A stretch of 64,000 nt of DNA. Source: Aeromonas rivuli (GTDB taxonomy: Bacteria; Pseudomonadota; Gammaproteobacteria; Enterobacterales; Aeromonadaceae). Each line of letters opens with the position of its first letter. Within the stretch, counting starts at the first letter, position 1. The DNA is taken from the NCBI RefSeq assembly GCF_000820045.1, contig NZ_CDBJ01000053.1, forward strand, positions 1 through 64,000, in the 5' to 3' direction. Both the position numbers and the translations under genes were made by a program. Shown piece after piece: positions 25,300 to 34,838 of this stretch. The notes beneath the pieces were generated by a model that was given only the letters and a program-made list of their open reading frames with translations, had not been told where the DNA came from and searched no databases.

Positions 25300-25758
25300 T
25301 CATTGTGATAGCAGGGATTTGACGAAGCGCGTTGGCTTCTCCCGATAACCCTGCTGCTGATAGAAGTGATGGGCCCGCTCACGGTGCGGGCTGCTGGAGA
25401 GTTCAATCTGGCCACAACCGGCCTCCCGGGCCACCTGTTCGGCGGCCGCCAGCAAGGCGGCCCCCCAGCCCTGACCGCGAGCCTCCTCATCGACCACCAG
25501 CGCCGAGATCAATGCCCAGCCTGGCGCCAGATGCAGAGGCCGCAACAGATGCAGCACCAGCCCCCCCGTCACGCCGTGCAGGTTTTCACTCACCAGCACC
25601 TGTCGTCCGGGCTCCATCGCCAGCAGATCCGCCACCAGCCTGCCGGGTTCATCCCCATAGCCGAGCTGGACAAAGAGCCTCGCCATCACCTCCGCATCGG
25701 CGACCCCTGCCAGGCGTATGCCCTCACCGGGACCGATATCTTCCATCTGCTCATTCAT
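25300..25758 (-). CDS. GNAT-family N-acetyltransferase
   Basis: 152-residue acetyltransferase. The acetyl-CoA binding motif A is seen as ALVVDEEARGQGWGAALLAAA (the RGQGWG loop). A C-terminal ELSSSPHRERAHHFYQQQGY is the motif B region seen in aminoglycoside- and amino-acid-type GNAT proteins. The ATG at 25758 lacks a strong ribosome binding site and in-frame codons continue upstream, so the start is uncertain. The substrate is unknown. It precedes mtfA by about 130 bases on the same strand. Confidence 0.82.
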   Translation of the reverse strand: MNEQMEDIGPGEGIRLAGVADAEVMARLFVQLGYGDEPGRLVADLLAMEPGRQVLVSENLHGVTGGLVLHLLRPLHLAPGWALISALVVDEEARGQGWGAALLAAAEQVAREAGCGQIELSSSPHRERAHHFYQQQGYREKPTRFVKSLLSQ

Positions 25759-26024
25759 GATTGGCCTCAAAATTGCTCTATCACTGCCAAGGCACTGTTT
25801 CAGGAGAAAATAACGCCGTTTCATCCCGTTAATCAAGCCGTGAAAAGCGCGCCACCATATCGAGTTCACAAATTGGCAACATTAACGCAAATTTCACTGG
25901 GAAGCGCCGAAGCAAGTCGATATGTTAAACGCCTCGGCCGATGCCGACAGCAGAAATGACTGAATAACAAAGATCGAGTGGGCAAAAGCCCGCCGGAAGT
26001 CTCACAACAAAGGAGTTGTTGTAC

Positions 26025-27527
26025 ATGAACGAGATCGTCAATGCCATCAATGGTGTGATTTGGAGCCCTGCGCTCATCTATCTGTGCCTCGGGGTAGGTT
26101 TCTATTTCTCCTGCCGCACCCGCTTCCTGCAACTGCGCCATATCAAGGAGATGGTGCGTTTGATGATGGACGGCAAGGCGACCGATGCCGGTGTCTCCTC
26201 CTTCCAGGCGCTGACCATGACCCTGGCAGGCCGAGTCGGGACAGGTAACATTGCAGGGGTGGCCACCGCCATCACCTTCGGTGGCCCCGGCGCCCTGTTC
26301 TGGATGTGGATGGTGGCCTTCCTGGGCGCCAGCTCCGCCTTTGTGGAGTCCACCCTGGGTCAGGTTTATAAAGAGAAGATCAACGGTGAATTCCGTGGTG
26401 GCCCCGCCTTCTATATCGAGAAGGGTCTGGGGATGAGCTGGTATGCTTGGATCTTCGCCATCGCCACCATCTTCGCCTGCGGTATCTTGCTGCCGGGCGT
26501 GCAAGCGAACTCCATCGGCTCCAGCCTGCAGACCGCCTTTGATATTGACCCCAACGTGACCGCCGCCGTGCTGGCACTGCTGCTGGGCTTCATCATCTTC
26601 GGTGGCGTCAAGCGCATCGCCCACTTTGCCTCGACGGTGGTGCCCTTCATGGCACTGGCCTACATCATTGTGGCCTGCGTCATCATCGCCCTCAATATCG
26701 GCCAACTGCCAGGTGTCATCCTGCTTATCTGGAAGAGCGCCTTCGGTCTGGATGCCGGTTTCGGTGCCATTCTGGGTCTGGCCATCATGTGGGGCGTGAA
26801 GCGCGGTGTCTATTCCAACGAAGCCGGTCAGGGTACTGGCCCCCATGCCTCGTCCGCAGCGGCCGTGAGCCACCCGGCCAAACAGGGTCTGGTTCAGGCG
26901 TTCTCCGTCTACATCGATACCCTGTTTGTCTGCTCCGCCACCGGTTTCATGCTGCTCATCACCGGCCTCTATAACGTACAAGGCCCGGATGGCGCCGCCC
27001 TTCATACGGGTATCGCCGGTATTGCCGCAGGCCCTGGCTATGTGCAGACCGCCATGGAGAGCATGATGCCCGGCTTTGGCAACATCTTCGTCGCCATCGC
27101 GCTCTTCTTCTTCGCCTTCACCACCATCGTCGCCTACTACTACATCGCCGAGACCAACATTGCCTTCATCAACCGCAAGATCAATCGCCCCTGGTTGACC
27201 TTCGTGCTGAAGATTGGCTTGATGGCCGCCACCGTGTACGGCACCGTCAAGACCGCCGACTTGGCCTGGGGACTGGGTGATATTGGCGTCGGTCTGATGG
27301 CCTGGTTGAACATCATCGCCATCCTGCTGATGCAAAAAACCGCCTTCATCTGCCTGAAGGATTACGAAAGCCAGAAGGCTCAGGGAGTCGACCCCGTCTT
27401 CCACCCCGAGAAGCTTGGCATCAAGAACGCCGACTACTGGACGGGTCGCCGCTCCGAGCACAATCTGGAGCAGGAACATAGCGGCCACGAATTCGAGCCA
27501 GACCGCGAGCCAGGTGCTAGCAAGTAA
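26025..27527 (+). CDS. Alanine/glycine:cation symporter (AGCS family)
   Basis: 500-residue sodium-coupled amino acid importer with about 10-11 membrane segments. Seen: GVGFYFSCRTRFLQLRHIKEM near the N-terminus, the AGCS signature FQALTMTLAGRVGTGNIAGVA, WGVKRGVYSNEAGQGTGPHASS, and FFAFTTIVAYYYIAE. The ATG at 26025 follows AAAGGAG. It likely imports alanine, glycine or serine with sodium. It is a single-gene unit ending in a strong hairpin terminator. Confidence 0.92.
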   Translation: MNEIVNAINGVIWSPALIYLCLGVGFYFSCRTRFLQLRHIKEMVRLMMDGKATDAGVSSFQALTMTLAGRVGTGNIAGVATAITFGGPGALFWMWMVAFLGASSAFVESTLGQVYKEKINGEFRGGPAFYIEKGLGMSWYAWIFAIATIFACGILLPGVQANSIGSSLQTAFDIDPNVTAAVLALLLGFIIFGGVKRIAHFASTVVPFMALAYIIVACVIIALNIGQLPGVILLIWKSAFGLDAGFGAILGLAIMWGVKRGVYSNEAGQGTGPHASSAAAVSHPAKQGLVQAFSVYIDTLFVCSATGFMLLITGLYNVQGPDGAALHTGIAGIAAGPGYVQTAMESMMPGFGNIFVAIALFFFAFTTIVAYYYIAETNIAFINRKINRPWLTFVLKIGLMAATVYGTVKTADLAWGLGDIGVGLMAWLNIIAILLMQKTAFICLKDYESQKAQGVDPVFHPEKLGIKNADYWTGRRSEHNLEQEHSGHEFEPDREPGASK

Positions 27528-27546
27528 GCCCGATATTCACTCATCA

Positions 27547-27572
27547 AAATGGCAGCCTCGGCTGCCATTTTT
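27547..27572. terminator. Bidirectional terminator
   Basis: AAAATGGCAGC-CTCG-GCTGCCATTTTT: an 11-base-pair stem with a T run on the plus strand and a matching T run on the minus strand, serving the convergent symporter and crotonase genes. Confidence 0.9.
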
Positions 27573-27603
27573 CATGTTGTCTGCTGCCCGGCGTGGGCTC
27601 GGC

Positions 27604-28440
27604 TCAGTGCCGGTCACGGCGTGGCCCAAAGCGCAGTCGCCAGCCAAACAGCCCGTTGAGGGTGGCACGCCACTGATTGGGGCGTCCCAGGATCTGCTTC
27701 TGCAAGCGGGTCTCTTCGTTGAGCATCGTCTCGTCACTGTGCGCCCAAGCCTGACGGTAAAGGTGTTTGATCCCCGCCAGTGCATCCGGTGATTTACCCA
27801 GCAGGCTATTGGCGAAAGCACGGGCCTCGGCCAGGGGATCCTCGCAGACCCGGCTCACCAGCCCCAGCGCCTTGGCCTCGGGGGCCAGCAACTCGCGTCC
27901 GCTCATGGCAAGCTCCATGGCCGTATCGACGCCCATGAGGTTGCGCAGGGTGACGCTGCCGCTCATGTCCGGGATGATGCCCCACTTGATCTCCATCACC
28001 GAGAAGCGGCAATCCGGCGTGCTGAAACGAAAATCGGCGCCCAATGCAATCTGCAGGCCGCCACCGAAACAGACCCCCTGGGTGACGGCGATCACCGGCA
28101 CCGGCAGCTGACGCCAGCCATAGGCCACCCGCTGGGCCAGATTGGTCGCCTCGTCCGCCTCGCGCTTCAAGATATCCAGCGCGGCCAGCGGCTGCTTGAG
28201 CATGGCCTTCACATCCAGCCCGGCGCAGAAGCCACGCCCCTCTCCGTGCAGGATCACGGCCCTCAGCCCAGGCATCTGCCGCAGACTCTGAAGGGTCTGA
28301 ACCAGGGCCAAAAACATGGGCAAGTCCAACGCATTGAGCTTGTCTGGCCGGCTCAGCATCACCTCGGCGATGCCCTGTTCAATCTTGCAGTTCACCCGCT
28401 GCTGGCCGATGGCCGGCGACTTGGCACTGGTTATCTCCAT
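27604..28440 (-). CDS. Crotonase-family (enoyl-CoA hydratase/isomerase) protein
   Basis: 278-residue crotonase-fold protein. The oxyanion-hole segments RGFCAGLDVKAML and GVCFGGGLQIALGADFRF are present, so an acyl-CoA thioester is the likely substrate. The first catalytic glutamate of hydratases (GGGxE) is a glutamine here, while the second region reads VMEIKWGIIPDMSGSVTL with Glu and Asp. That points to an isomerase or hydrolase rather than a classical hydratase. The ATG at 28440 follows AAGGAAG. The gene stands apart from the BCAA cluster, with no acyl-CoA gene adjacent. Confidence 0.82.
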   Translation of the reverse strand: MEITSAKSPAIGQQRVNCKIEQGIAEVMLSRPDKLNALDLPMFLALVQTLQSLRQMPGLRAVILHGEGRGFCAGLDVKAMLKQPLAALDILKREADEATNLAQRVAYGWRQLPVPVIAVTQGVCFGGGLQIALGADFRFSTPDCRFSVMEIKWGIIPDMSGSVTLRNLMGVDTAMELAMSGRELLAPEAKALGLVSRVCEDPLAEARAFANSLLGKSPDALAGIKHLYRQAWAHSDETMLNEETRLQKQILGRPNQWRATLNGLFGWRLRFGPRRDRH

Positions 28441-28508
28441 GACGCTTCCTTGTTGGTAACTGGTCAAACCACCACCTTAAGCCTGACCGCCACAGAGCAC
28501 AAGCCGCC

Positions 28509-29138
28509 TCAGCGGGAGTCCAGCAACAGATCGACCAGCCGCGTCCGGGCATGGGTCTGGGCCAGCAGCAGCAGGGCGCAGCCATAGGCATCTTCCAGAG
28601 CATGATGACGTGGCAAGGCGGGTAATCGGTGGCGGGCCAGACATCGCGCCAGGGTCAGGCTGTCATCGCTCACCGGACTCCCCGTGCGATGCAGGCGAGC
28701 CAGTTCAATCAGCATGGTGTCAATAAAGGGCAGATTGAGATCTCGCCCTGACAGCTGTCGGCAGGCCGCTTGCAAGAAGTCTCGTTCCAAGGCGCTGTTG
28801 TGGGCCACCAGCAGGCTGCCCTCTGCCGCCTCAAGCAGTGCCTCAAAGGCCGTCGCCAAAGAGCAGGCGCCACTCAAATCCCTGTCATGCACCCCGTGGT
28901 AGATGGCACTCTGCCCCACGCTCACCGGGGTCTGGATGAGGAAATGACGCGCCTCGGCCAGCTTGATCTCCCGGCCTACGATGGGCACCCATCCCATGCT
29001 GACGATGTGATCCCGGCTGGCATTGAGCCCGGTCAACTCCAGATCGATGGCCAGACAGCGGCTCTCGGCCAGGGTCTGTCCCGTGCGCCTGACCGCCCAG
29101 ATCCCTTGCCAGCGGATCAACCAGGCGGGCCGCCTCAT
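28509..29138 (-). CDS. DEDDh 3'-5' exonuclease (DnaQ-like) linked to acetate transport genes
   Basis: 209-residue exonuclease-fold protein. Seen: LAIDLELTGLNASRDHIVSM (the Asp-x-Glu metal site, Exo I), LVAHNSALERDFL (Exo II) and HHALEDAYGCALLLL (Exo III, His and Asp). It should remove 3' nucleotides or hydrolyse nucleotides with two metal ions. The ATG at 29138 overlaps the stop of the CBS-DUF294 gene (ATGA), so the two are translationally coupled. This pair downstream of actP recurs in Vibrio, Shewanella and Aeromonas as I recall; its role there is unknown. Confidence 0.82.
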   Translation of the reverse strand: MRRPAWLIRWQGIWAVRRTGQTLAESRCLAIDLELTGLNASRDHIVSMGWVPIVGREIKLAEARHFLIQTPVSVGQSAIYHGVHDRDLSGACSLATAFEALLEAAEGSLLVAHNSALERDFLQAACRQLSGRDLNLPFIDTMLIELARLHRTGSPVSDDSLTLARCLARHRLPALPRHHALEDAYGCALLLLAQTHARTRLVDLLLDSR

Positions 29139-30952
29139 AGATGGCGGCAAAACCGGTAGTCGAGCAGGCGCTGGCCCTCATTGATCACCGCAAAACACTC
29201 CTTGAGCTGATGCCGCTGCAACCCGGAGAGGCTGCTGGGATCGAGGTGATTATTGATGACGCCGCTCGCCTCCCCCTGCTGACTGAGGTGAAGATCCCAG
29301 CGCAGCTGGGCCAGCAAGTCGAAGGCGTCTTGCAAATTGCGACACAACCGCCTGTCCATGGCACCGCTCGCCTCCAGCTCACGCAGGCGCTGGCGGGTGC
29401 CCACAGAGGTCACGCCGGCTTCAAGGGCATAGACCCGCACCAAGTCGGTGATCAGGCTCATCCCCCGGGTCTTGAGATCCAGACCCGGCTGTTGCTGTCC
29501 GTTCGCCTCCAGGATCAGGTTCTTGAACAGGCCGAGCGGCGCCCGGCGCTGCTGAGCCGTCTGTGCCAGCTGCATCAGGAACAGAGGGTGGCTCGCCGCC
29601 TCGGCTACCACTGTCTCGACCATGCCATCGAAGCTGGCCTGACAGCCAGCAACCCGCCGCACATCAAAAAACACGGTAGCGTTGAGCAGCGCCTCGGGGG
29701 TCGGCGCCTGGAACCAGCGGCGAAAGCGGGCGAGCCAGCCCGGCTTGTCCAGACAGAGTTCCGGGTTGGTTGCCATGATATTGCCGCTGCAATAAGGCAG
29801 ACCACAACGGGCGAGGCCGTCACACACCTGATGGGCCAGCTGGCTAAAATAGTGACCAACCTCCCCCACGGCAGGCTCGGCCAGTAACAGACCATTGTCT
29901 TGATCTGCGTTCAATCCCTGATCCTGGCGAGCGAAGGAGCCAAACACGAGCCAGCAGAATGCACAGGGCGCCGGTCCCAGCGCCATCACGCTCAGGGCGA
30001 TCAAGCGTTCGGTCAGGGCATCCATGACGGTCGATAATATGTGCGCCGCCTCATGGGCCGACACCCCTTGCTGCCCCAGGATCCGTGTCAATCTGGGGAT
30101 CTGCTGGCTACACCGAACCAGCCCCTCAAGGTCGGATTGGCGCTCCATGTCGGTCAACAGATAGACAGGGTGCTCCTGCTGTGCCCGCACCAGATCCGTC
30201 ACAGTCACCATGCCGACGACGCTTCCCTCCCCCAGCACCGGCAGATGATGCACCCGCCAACGCCCCATCTGCTGCAGTGCCTCAAAAAGATAGGCATCCC
30301 TGTCGATGGTGCTGGGATCCCGGGTCATCACCTGCGCCACCTCGGTATCGGCCGGCAATCCCAACGCCAGCACCCGGCTGCGCAGATCCCGGTCCGTGAT
30401 GATGCCAAGCAGTGCCCCCGCCTCCTCCACCAACAGCGAGGAGACTCGCCGTTCACTCATCAACTGCGCCGCCGCCTGCACCGAACTCCCGGGGGGGATG
30501 GTTATCTTGTGAGGCTGCACCAGATCCCGCACCTTGAGGGTGAAATACCCCTCGGCACCCGGGCTGGGTTGCTGGTGCAGAGTGCGTGCCGCCAGACGCA
30601 GGAAGAAGTTGTCCAGCAGGGGCCAGCGCTGCCGGGACTGAGCGAACACCTCGCCATCGAGCCAGTAGACCAGGGCATCCTCTTCACAGATCAATCTGCC
30701 CCCTCGCTGCGCGGATGGCTGGTAGCCATCAAAATCCCCCTCTTGCAACTTCTCCAGCAACTGCTGCCCGTCATAACGGGCGAACAGGCCGGTGCGCACT
30801 ATCATCAATCGCTGCGCCTGTGGCGGCACCGTTTCATTGGCCCGAAAATAGTAAACCGAGATGGCTCGCGCCAACTCGGTTTGGATCCCCTTCCCCAACA
30901 AGTTGAAGGGGGTGGTTCGGGCTAGAAATTGGTGTATCTCAACCAGTTCCAT
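29135..30952 (-). CDS. cNMP-binding-like / CBS / DUF294 nucleotidyltransferase-like protein
   Basis: 605 residues in four parts: an N-terminal cyclic-nucleotide-binding-like fold (about 1-130), two CBS domains (about 139-260; RVSSLLVEEAGALLGIITDRD and VHHLPVLGEGSVVGMVTVTD), a DUF294 nucleotidyltransferase-like domain with GSFARQDQGLNADQDNGLLL (GSxxR and DxD-type residues), and a helical DUF294 C-terminal region. CBS domains usually sense adenylates, so this may report energy state to the acetate permease ActP; that is inference. It starts 42 bases after actP and is coupled to the exonuclease gene. No RNA or protein target is evident. Confidence 0.85.
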   Translation of the reverse strand: MELVEIHQFLARTTPFNLLGKGIQTELARAISVYYFRANETVPPQAQRLMIVRTGLFARYDGQQLLEKLQEGDFDGYQPSAQRGGRLICEEDALVYWLDGEVFAQSRQRWPLLDNFFLRLAARTLHQQPSPGAEGYFTLKVRDLVQPHKITIPPGSSVQAAAQLMSERRVSSLLVEEAGALLGIITDRDLRSRVLALGLPADTEVAQVMTRDPSTIDRDAYLFEALQQMGRWRVHHLPVLGEGSVVGMVTVTDLVRAQQEHPVYLLTDMERQSDLEGLVRCSQQIPRLTRILGQQGVSAHEAAHILSTVMDALTERLIALSVMALGPAPCAFCWLVFGSFARQDQGLNADQDNGLLLAEPAVGEVGHYFSQLAHQVCDGLARCGLPYCSGNIMATNPELCLDKPGWLARFRRWFQAPTPEALLNATVFFDVRRVAGCQASFDGMVETVVAEAASHPLFLMQLAQTAQQRRAPLGLFKNLILEANGQQQPGLDLKTRGMSLITDLVRVYALEAGVTSVGTRQRLRELEASGAMDRRLCRNLQDAFDLLAQLRWDLHLSQQGEASGVINNHLDPSSLSGLQRHQLKECFAVINEGQRLLDYRFCRHL

Positions 30953-30994
30953 GTTTGCTCCGGGCGGGAGGGGCCAGGCCCCTCCCTGAGTGGA

Positions 30995-32710
30995 TTAATG
31001 CTCGTGGGCGTCTGCGGCCCCTTTCGGGAAGCGGATGCTCTCCACTATATGCTGCACCTCTTGCGGCACTGGTTTTGTGATCAGACTCACGCCATAGGAG
31101 ACCACAAAGTTGAGCACCATGCCCACAGTACCAATGCCTTCCGGCGAGATGCCGAACAGCCAGTTCTCCGGCACGTTGGCGGCCATGGGCGCGATGACGA
31201 TGCCTTTGAAATAGACGATGTAACCGATGGTGAAGATCATGCCCGTCAGCATGCCGGCGATGGCCCCTTCCTTGTTCATCTTCTTGTAGAAGATGCCCAT
31301 GATAATGGCGGGGAAGAAGCTGGCGGCGGCCAGACCAAAGGCAAACGCCACTACCTCGGCCACGAAGCCAGGTGGATTGATCCCCAGATACCCCGCCACC
31401 AGTATGGCCACGGCCGCGGCACCACGGGCATAGCGCAGCTCCTGCTTGTCGGTGATGTTGGGCATCAGGTTACGTTTGAGCAAGTCGTGAGAGATCGAGG
31501 TCGAGATAACCAGCAGCAGACCCGCCGCCGTGGAGAGCGCCGCGGCGATACCCCCCGCTGCCACCAGGGCAATGACCCAGTTTGGCAACTTGGCAATTTC
31601 GGGGTTGGCCAGCACTATGATGTCGCGATCCACCTTCATCTCATTGCGATCGTCATTGGAGTAGAACATGCGACCGTCGCCATTCTTGTCCTCATGGGAG
31701 ATGAGACCTGTTTTCTCCCAGTTTTTGACCCACTCGGGGGCGTTGGCATATTCGGTGCCCTTGCCGTCGCTACCATTGATGGTGTCGACCATGTTGACCC
31801 GGGCGAACGCGGCCACCGCAGGCGCTGTGGTATAAAGGAAGGAGATGAACAGCAGGGCCCAACCGGCAGAAATCCGCGCGTCACGCACCTTGGGTACGGT
31901 GAAGAAGCGCACTATCACATGGGGCAGACCTGCGGTACCCACCATGAGGGCGCAGGTGATGGCAAAGACGTCCATCTTGGACTTGACCCCGTCGGTGTAA
32001 GCGGCGAAGCCCAGATCCTGCGATATGGTATCCAGCTTGTCGAGCAGATAGGTGTTGGAACCATCCACCAGGGTGGCACCGAAGCCGGTCTGAGGCAGCA
32101 CATGACCCGTCATCATGATGGAGATGAAGAACGCGGGCACCATATAGGCGAAGATCAGCACGCAATACTGGGCGACCTGGGTATAGGTAATCCCCTTCAT
32201 GCCACCGAGCACCGCATAGAAGAAGACCACCGCCATGCCGATCACGACCCCCGTGGTGATGTCCACTTCCAGGAAGCGAGAGAAGACCACCCCCACCCCG
32301 CGCATCTGACCCGCCACATAGGTGAAGGAAATCAGGATGGCGCACACCACGGCAACGGTCCGTGCCGTCTGTGAGTAGTAGCGATCGCCGATGAAGTCCG
32401 GCACGGTGAACTTGCCAAATTTACGCAAGTAGGGGGCCAGGCACAGCGCCAGCAGCACATAGCCACCGGTCCAACCCAGCAGATAAACGGCACCGTCGTA
32501 TCCCATGAAGGAGATGAGGCCCGCCATGGAGATGAAGGAGGCAGCCGACATCCAGTCTGCCGCCGTGGCCATGCCGTTGGCGACGGGATGCACCCCGCCC
32601 CCTGCCACGTAAAACTCCTTGGTTGAACCGGCTCGGGCCCAGACAGCAATGCCGATGTAGAGTGCAAAGGTCAGGCCGACCACTATGTATGTCAGTGTTT
32701 TTAAATCCAT
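30995..32710 (-). CDS. actP: Sodium/acetate symporter, ActP-like (sodium:solute symporter family)
   Basis: 571-residue inner-membrane symporter of about 13 segments. Seen: ATAADWMSAASFISMAGLISF near residue 55 (SSS sodium-site helix), GGMKGITYTQVAQYCVLIFAY, and GGIAAALSTAAGLLLVISTSIS. It belongs to the ActP branch common in Vibrio and Aeromonas (VC_2705 type), slightly longer than E. coli ActP (549). A hydrophilic insert at about 330-375 holds DKNGDGRMFY, an EF-hand-like loop not typical of E. coli ActP. It is preceded by its DUF4212 partner (eight bases) and followed by the CBS-DUF294 gene. Confidence 0.9.
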   Translation of the reverse strand: MDLKTLTYIVVGLTFALYIGIAVWARAGSTKEFYVAGGGVHPVANGMATAADWMSAASFISMAGLISFMGYDGAVYLLGWTGGYVLLALCLAPYLRKFGKFTVPDFIGDRYYSQTARTVAVVCAILISFTYVAGQMRGVGVVFSRFLEVDITTGVVIGMAVVFFYAVLGGMKGITYTQVAQYCVLIFAYMVPAFFISIMMTGHVLPQTGFGATLVDGSNTYLLDKLDTISQDLGFAAYTDGVKSKMDVFAITCALMVGTAGLPHVIVRFFTVPKVRDARISAGWALLFISFLYTTAPAVAAFARVNMVDTINGSDGKGTEYANAPEWVKNWEKTGLISHEDKNGDGRMFYSNDDRNEMKVDRDIIVLANPEIAKLPNWVIALVAAGGIAAALSTAAGLLLVISTSISHDLLKRNLMPNITDKQELRYARGAAAVAILVAGYLGINPPGFVAEVVAFAFGLAAASFFPAIIMGIFYKKMNKEGAIAGMLTGMIFTIGYIVYFKGIVIAPMAANVPENWLFGISPEGIGTVGMVLNFVVSYGVSLITKPVPQEVQHIVESIRFPKGAADAHEH

Positions 32711-32718
32711 TTCACACC

Positions 32719-32985
32719 TCAGTCTTCATGAACATCATATTTGCGATCCAGCTTGTTCATCTGGTGAACGTAAACGAAGATCAGGATGACAAACACATAA
32801 ATGGCTCCCTGCTGAGCAAACCAGAAGCCCAGCTTGAAGCCAAACAGCTGGAACTGGTTGAGCCAGTCGGCCAAGATAATGCCGGTGCCATAAGAGACCG
32901 CAAACCACACCAAGAGCAGCTTGAGCATCAGGGAGAGATTCTCCCGCCAGTAGGCCTTGGCCTTGTCTTCACTTTCAAATGCCAT
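32719..32985 (-). CDS. DUF4212 small membrane partner of ActP
   Basis: 88-residue protein with two membrane segments (LMLKLLLVWFAVSYGTGIIL and GFWFAQQGAIYVFVILIFVYV) ending in HQMNKLDRKY, the pattern of DUF4212/YjcH-type subunits that accompany sodium:solute symporters. The ATG at 32985 follows GGAG with seven bases; the frame is open further upstream without homology. It is first in the four-gene acetate transport group. Confidence 0.9.
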   Translation of the reverse strand: MAFESEDKAKAYWRENLSLMLKLLLVWFAVSYGTGIILADWLNQFQLFGFKLGFWFAQQGAIYVFVILIFVYVHQMNKLDRKYDVHED

Positions 32986-33136
32986 TTCCCAACTCCATTT
33001 GTTAATGAAATGTTTCACCCCCAATCTAGCAGCTGTTGCTGAGCAGGAAATCACGACTTTAGTCTTAACTGACCCAATCGATGCTCAATACCACGCCTTT
33101 GCCCACCCTGTTTCTCCCCTGAGACTGAGAGGGTCA

Positions 33137-33152
33137 TGTGGTTCGGATCACA
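33137..33152. promoter_or_regulatory. Candidate CRP site between DUF4212-actP and ybiT
   Basis: TGTGG-N6-TCACA matches the CRP half-site pair (TGTGA/TCACA) in nine of ten bases. It lies about 150 bases upstream of the acetate transporter group, which is CRP-activated in enteric relatives, and 73 bases before the ybiT start. Confidence 0.5.
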
Positions 33153-33224
33153 CTTCTTGCTAAAGTTTTCGCTCGAGCTGTGCCATAATGCGCGCCATTT
33201 GGCAGACAACCCGGGACACATCCT

Positions 33225-34817
33225 TTGTTAAGCAGCAACAACATCACCATGCAGTTCGGCGCCAAGCCGTTGTTCGAGAACATCAACGTCAAGTTTGGCG
33301 GCGGCAACCGCTACGGCCTTATCGGCGCCAACGGCTGTGGCAAGTCCACCTTTATGAAGATCCTCGGCAGCGATCTTGAGCCCACTGGCGGTAATGTGAG
33401 CCTGGATATCAACGAGCGGATCGGTAAGCTTCGCCAGGATCAGTTCGCTTACGAAGAGATGCGCGTGCTGGACGTGGTCATGATGGGCCATGGTGAGTTG
33501 TGGGCCGCCATCGCCGAGCGCGATGCCATCTACGCCAACCTCGACGCCACCGACGACGACTACATGAAGGCCGCCGAGCTGGAAGGTCTGGTCGCCGAGT
33601 ATGACGGTTACACCGCCGAGGCCCGCGCGGGCGAGCTGCTGCTGGGTGCCGGCATCCCCATCGAGCTGCACAACGGCCCCATGAGCGAAGTGGCGCCGGG
33701 CTGGAAACTGCGGGTGCTGCTGGCACAGGCGCTGTTCTCCAACCCCGATATCCTGTTGCTGGATGAACCGACCAACAACCTGGACATCAACACCATTCGC
33801 TGGCTGGAGCAGGTGCTCAACGATCGTGAAAGTACCATGATCATCATCTCTCACGACCGCCACTTCCTGAACTCGGTCTGCACCCACATGGCGGATCTGG
33901 ACTACGGCGAGCTGCGGGTCTACCCGGGCAACTACGACGAGTACATGACCGCGGCCACCCAGGCCCGCGAGCGTCTGATCTCCGACAACGCCAAGAAGAA
34001 GGCCCAGATTGCCGACCTGCAATCCTTCGTCTCCCGTTTCAGCGCCAACGCCTCCAAATCCAGCCAGGCGACCTCCCGCCTCAAGCAGATCGACAAGATC
34101 AAGATTGAGGAAGTGAAGGTCTCCAGCCGTCAGAACCCCTTCATCCGCTTCGAGCAGGAGAAGAAGCTGTACCGCAACATCCTGGAAGTAGAAGGGGTTG
34201 CCAAAGGCTATGGTGAGGCGCCGCTGTTCAAGGATCTCAGCATGATGCTGGAAGTGGGCGAAAAGGTCGCCATCCTGGGTACCAACGGCATCGGTAAATC
34301 CACCCTGATCAAGACCCTCATGGGCGAGCTGGCACCGGACAGCGGCACCATCAAGTGGTCCGAGAACGCCCAGATCGGCTACTACGCCCAGGATCACGCC
34401 GACGATTTCGACACCGATCTCAACGTGTTCGACTGGATGGCCCAGTGGAAACAGGCCAACGAAGACGAGCAGGCGGTACGCTCCATTCTGGGTCGTCTGC
34501 TGTTCACCCAGGACGACATCAAGAAGCCGGTCAAGGTACTCTCCGGTGGCGAGCAGGGCCGCATGCTGTTTGGCAAGCTGATGATGCAGCGTCCCAACAT
34601 CCTGATCATGGATGAGCCGACCAACCACCTGGACATGGAATCTATCGAATCCTTGAACCTGGCGTTGGAAATGTATCAGGGCACCCTGATCTTCGTCTCC
34701 CATGACCGTGAGTTCGTCTCGTCGCTCGCGACCCGCATCATGGAACTGACCGAAAACGGCATCCGCGACTTCGGCGGCACCTACGAAGATTACCTGCGTA
34801 CCCAAGGCGTGGTGTAA
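33225..34817 (+). CDS. ybiT: ABC-F family ATPase YbiT
   Basis: 530-residue ribosome-associated ABC-F protein with two ATPase domains. Seen: Walker [10 protein letters not shown] near residue 36 and GTNGIGKST near 350, signature [17 protein letters not shown] and [14 protein letters not shown], and Walker [13 protein letters not shown] and [12 protein letters not shown]. Sequence follows E. coli YbiT closely throughout. The best start is TTG at 33225, since [11 protein letters not shown] aligns with the E. coli start; the first in-frame ATG (33249) would cut eight residues. The ribosome site is weak (GGGA). Monocistronic, with a strong terminator. Confidence 0.95.
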   Translation: MLSSNNITMQFGAKPLFENINVKFGGGNRYGLIGANGCGKSTFMKILGSDLEPTGGNVSLDINERIGKLRQDQFAYEEMRVLDVVMMGHGELWAAIAERDAIYANLDATDDDYMKAAELEGLVAEYDGYTAEARAGELLLGAGIPIELHNGPMSEVAPGWKLRVLLAQALFSNPDILLLDEPTNNLDINTIRWLEQVLNDRESTMIIISHDRHFLNSVCTHMADLDYGELRVYPGNYDEYMTAATQARERLISDNAKKKAQIADLQSFVSRFSANASKSSQATSRLKQIDKIKIEEVKVSSRQNPFIRFEQEKKLYRNILEVEGVAKGYGEAPLFKDLSMMLEVGEKVAILGTNGIGKSTLIKTLMGELAPDSGTIKWSENAQIGYYAQDHADDFDTDLNVFDWMAQWKQANEDEQAVRSILGRLLFTQDDIKKPVKVLSGGEQGRMLFGKLMMQRPNILIMDEPTNHLDMESIESLNLALEMYQGTLIFVSHDREFVSSLATRIMELTENGIRDFGGTYEDYLRTQGVV

Positions 34818-34838
34818 CCTCACCCCGCTTTGCGATAC

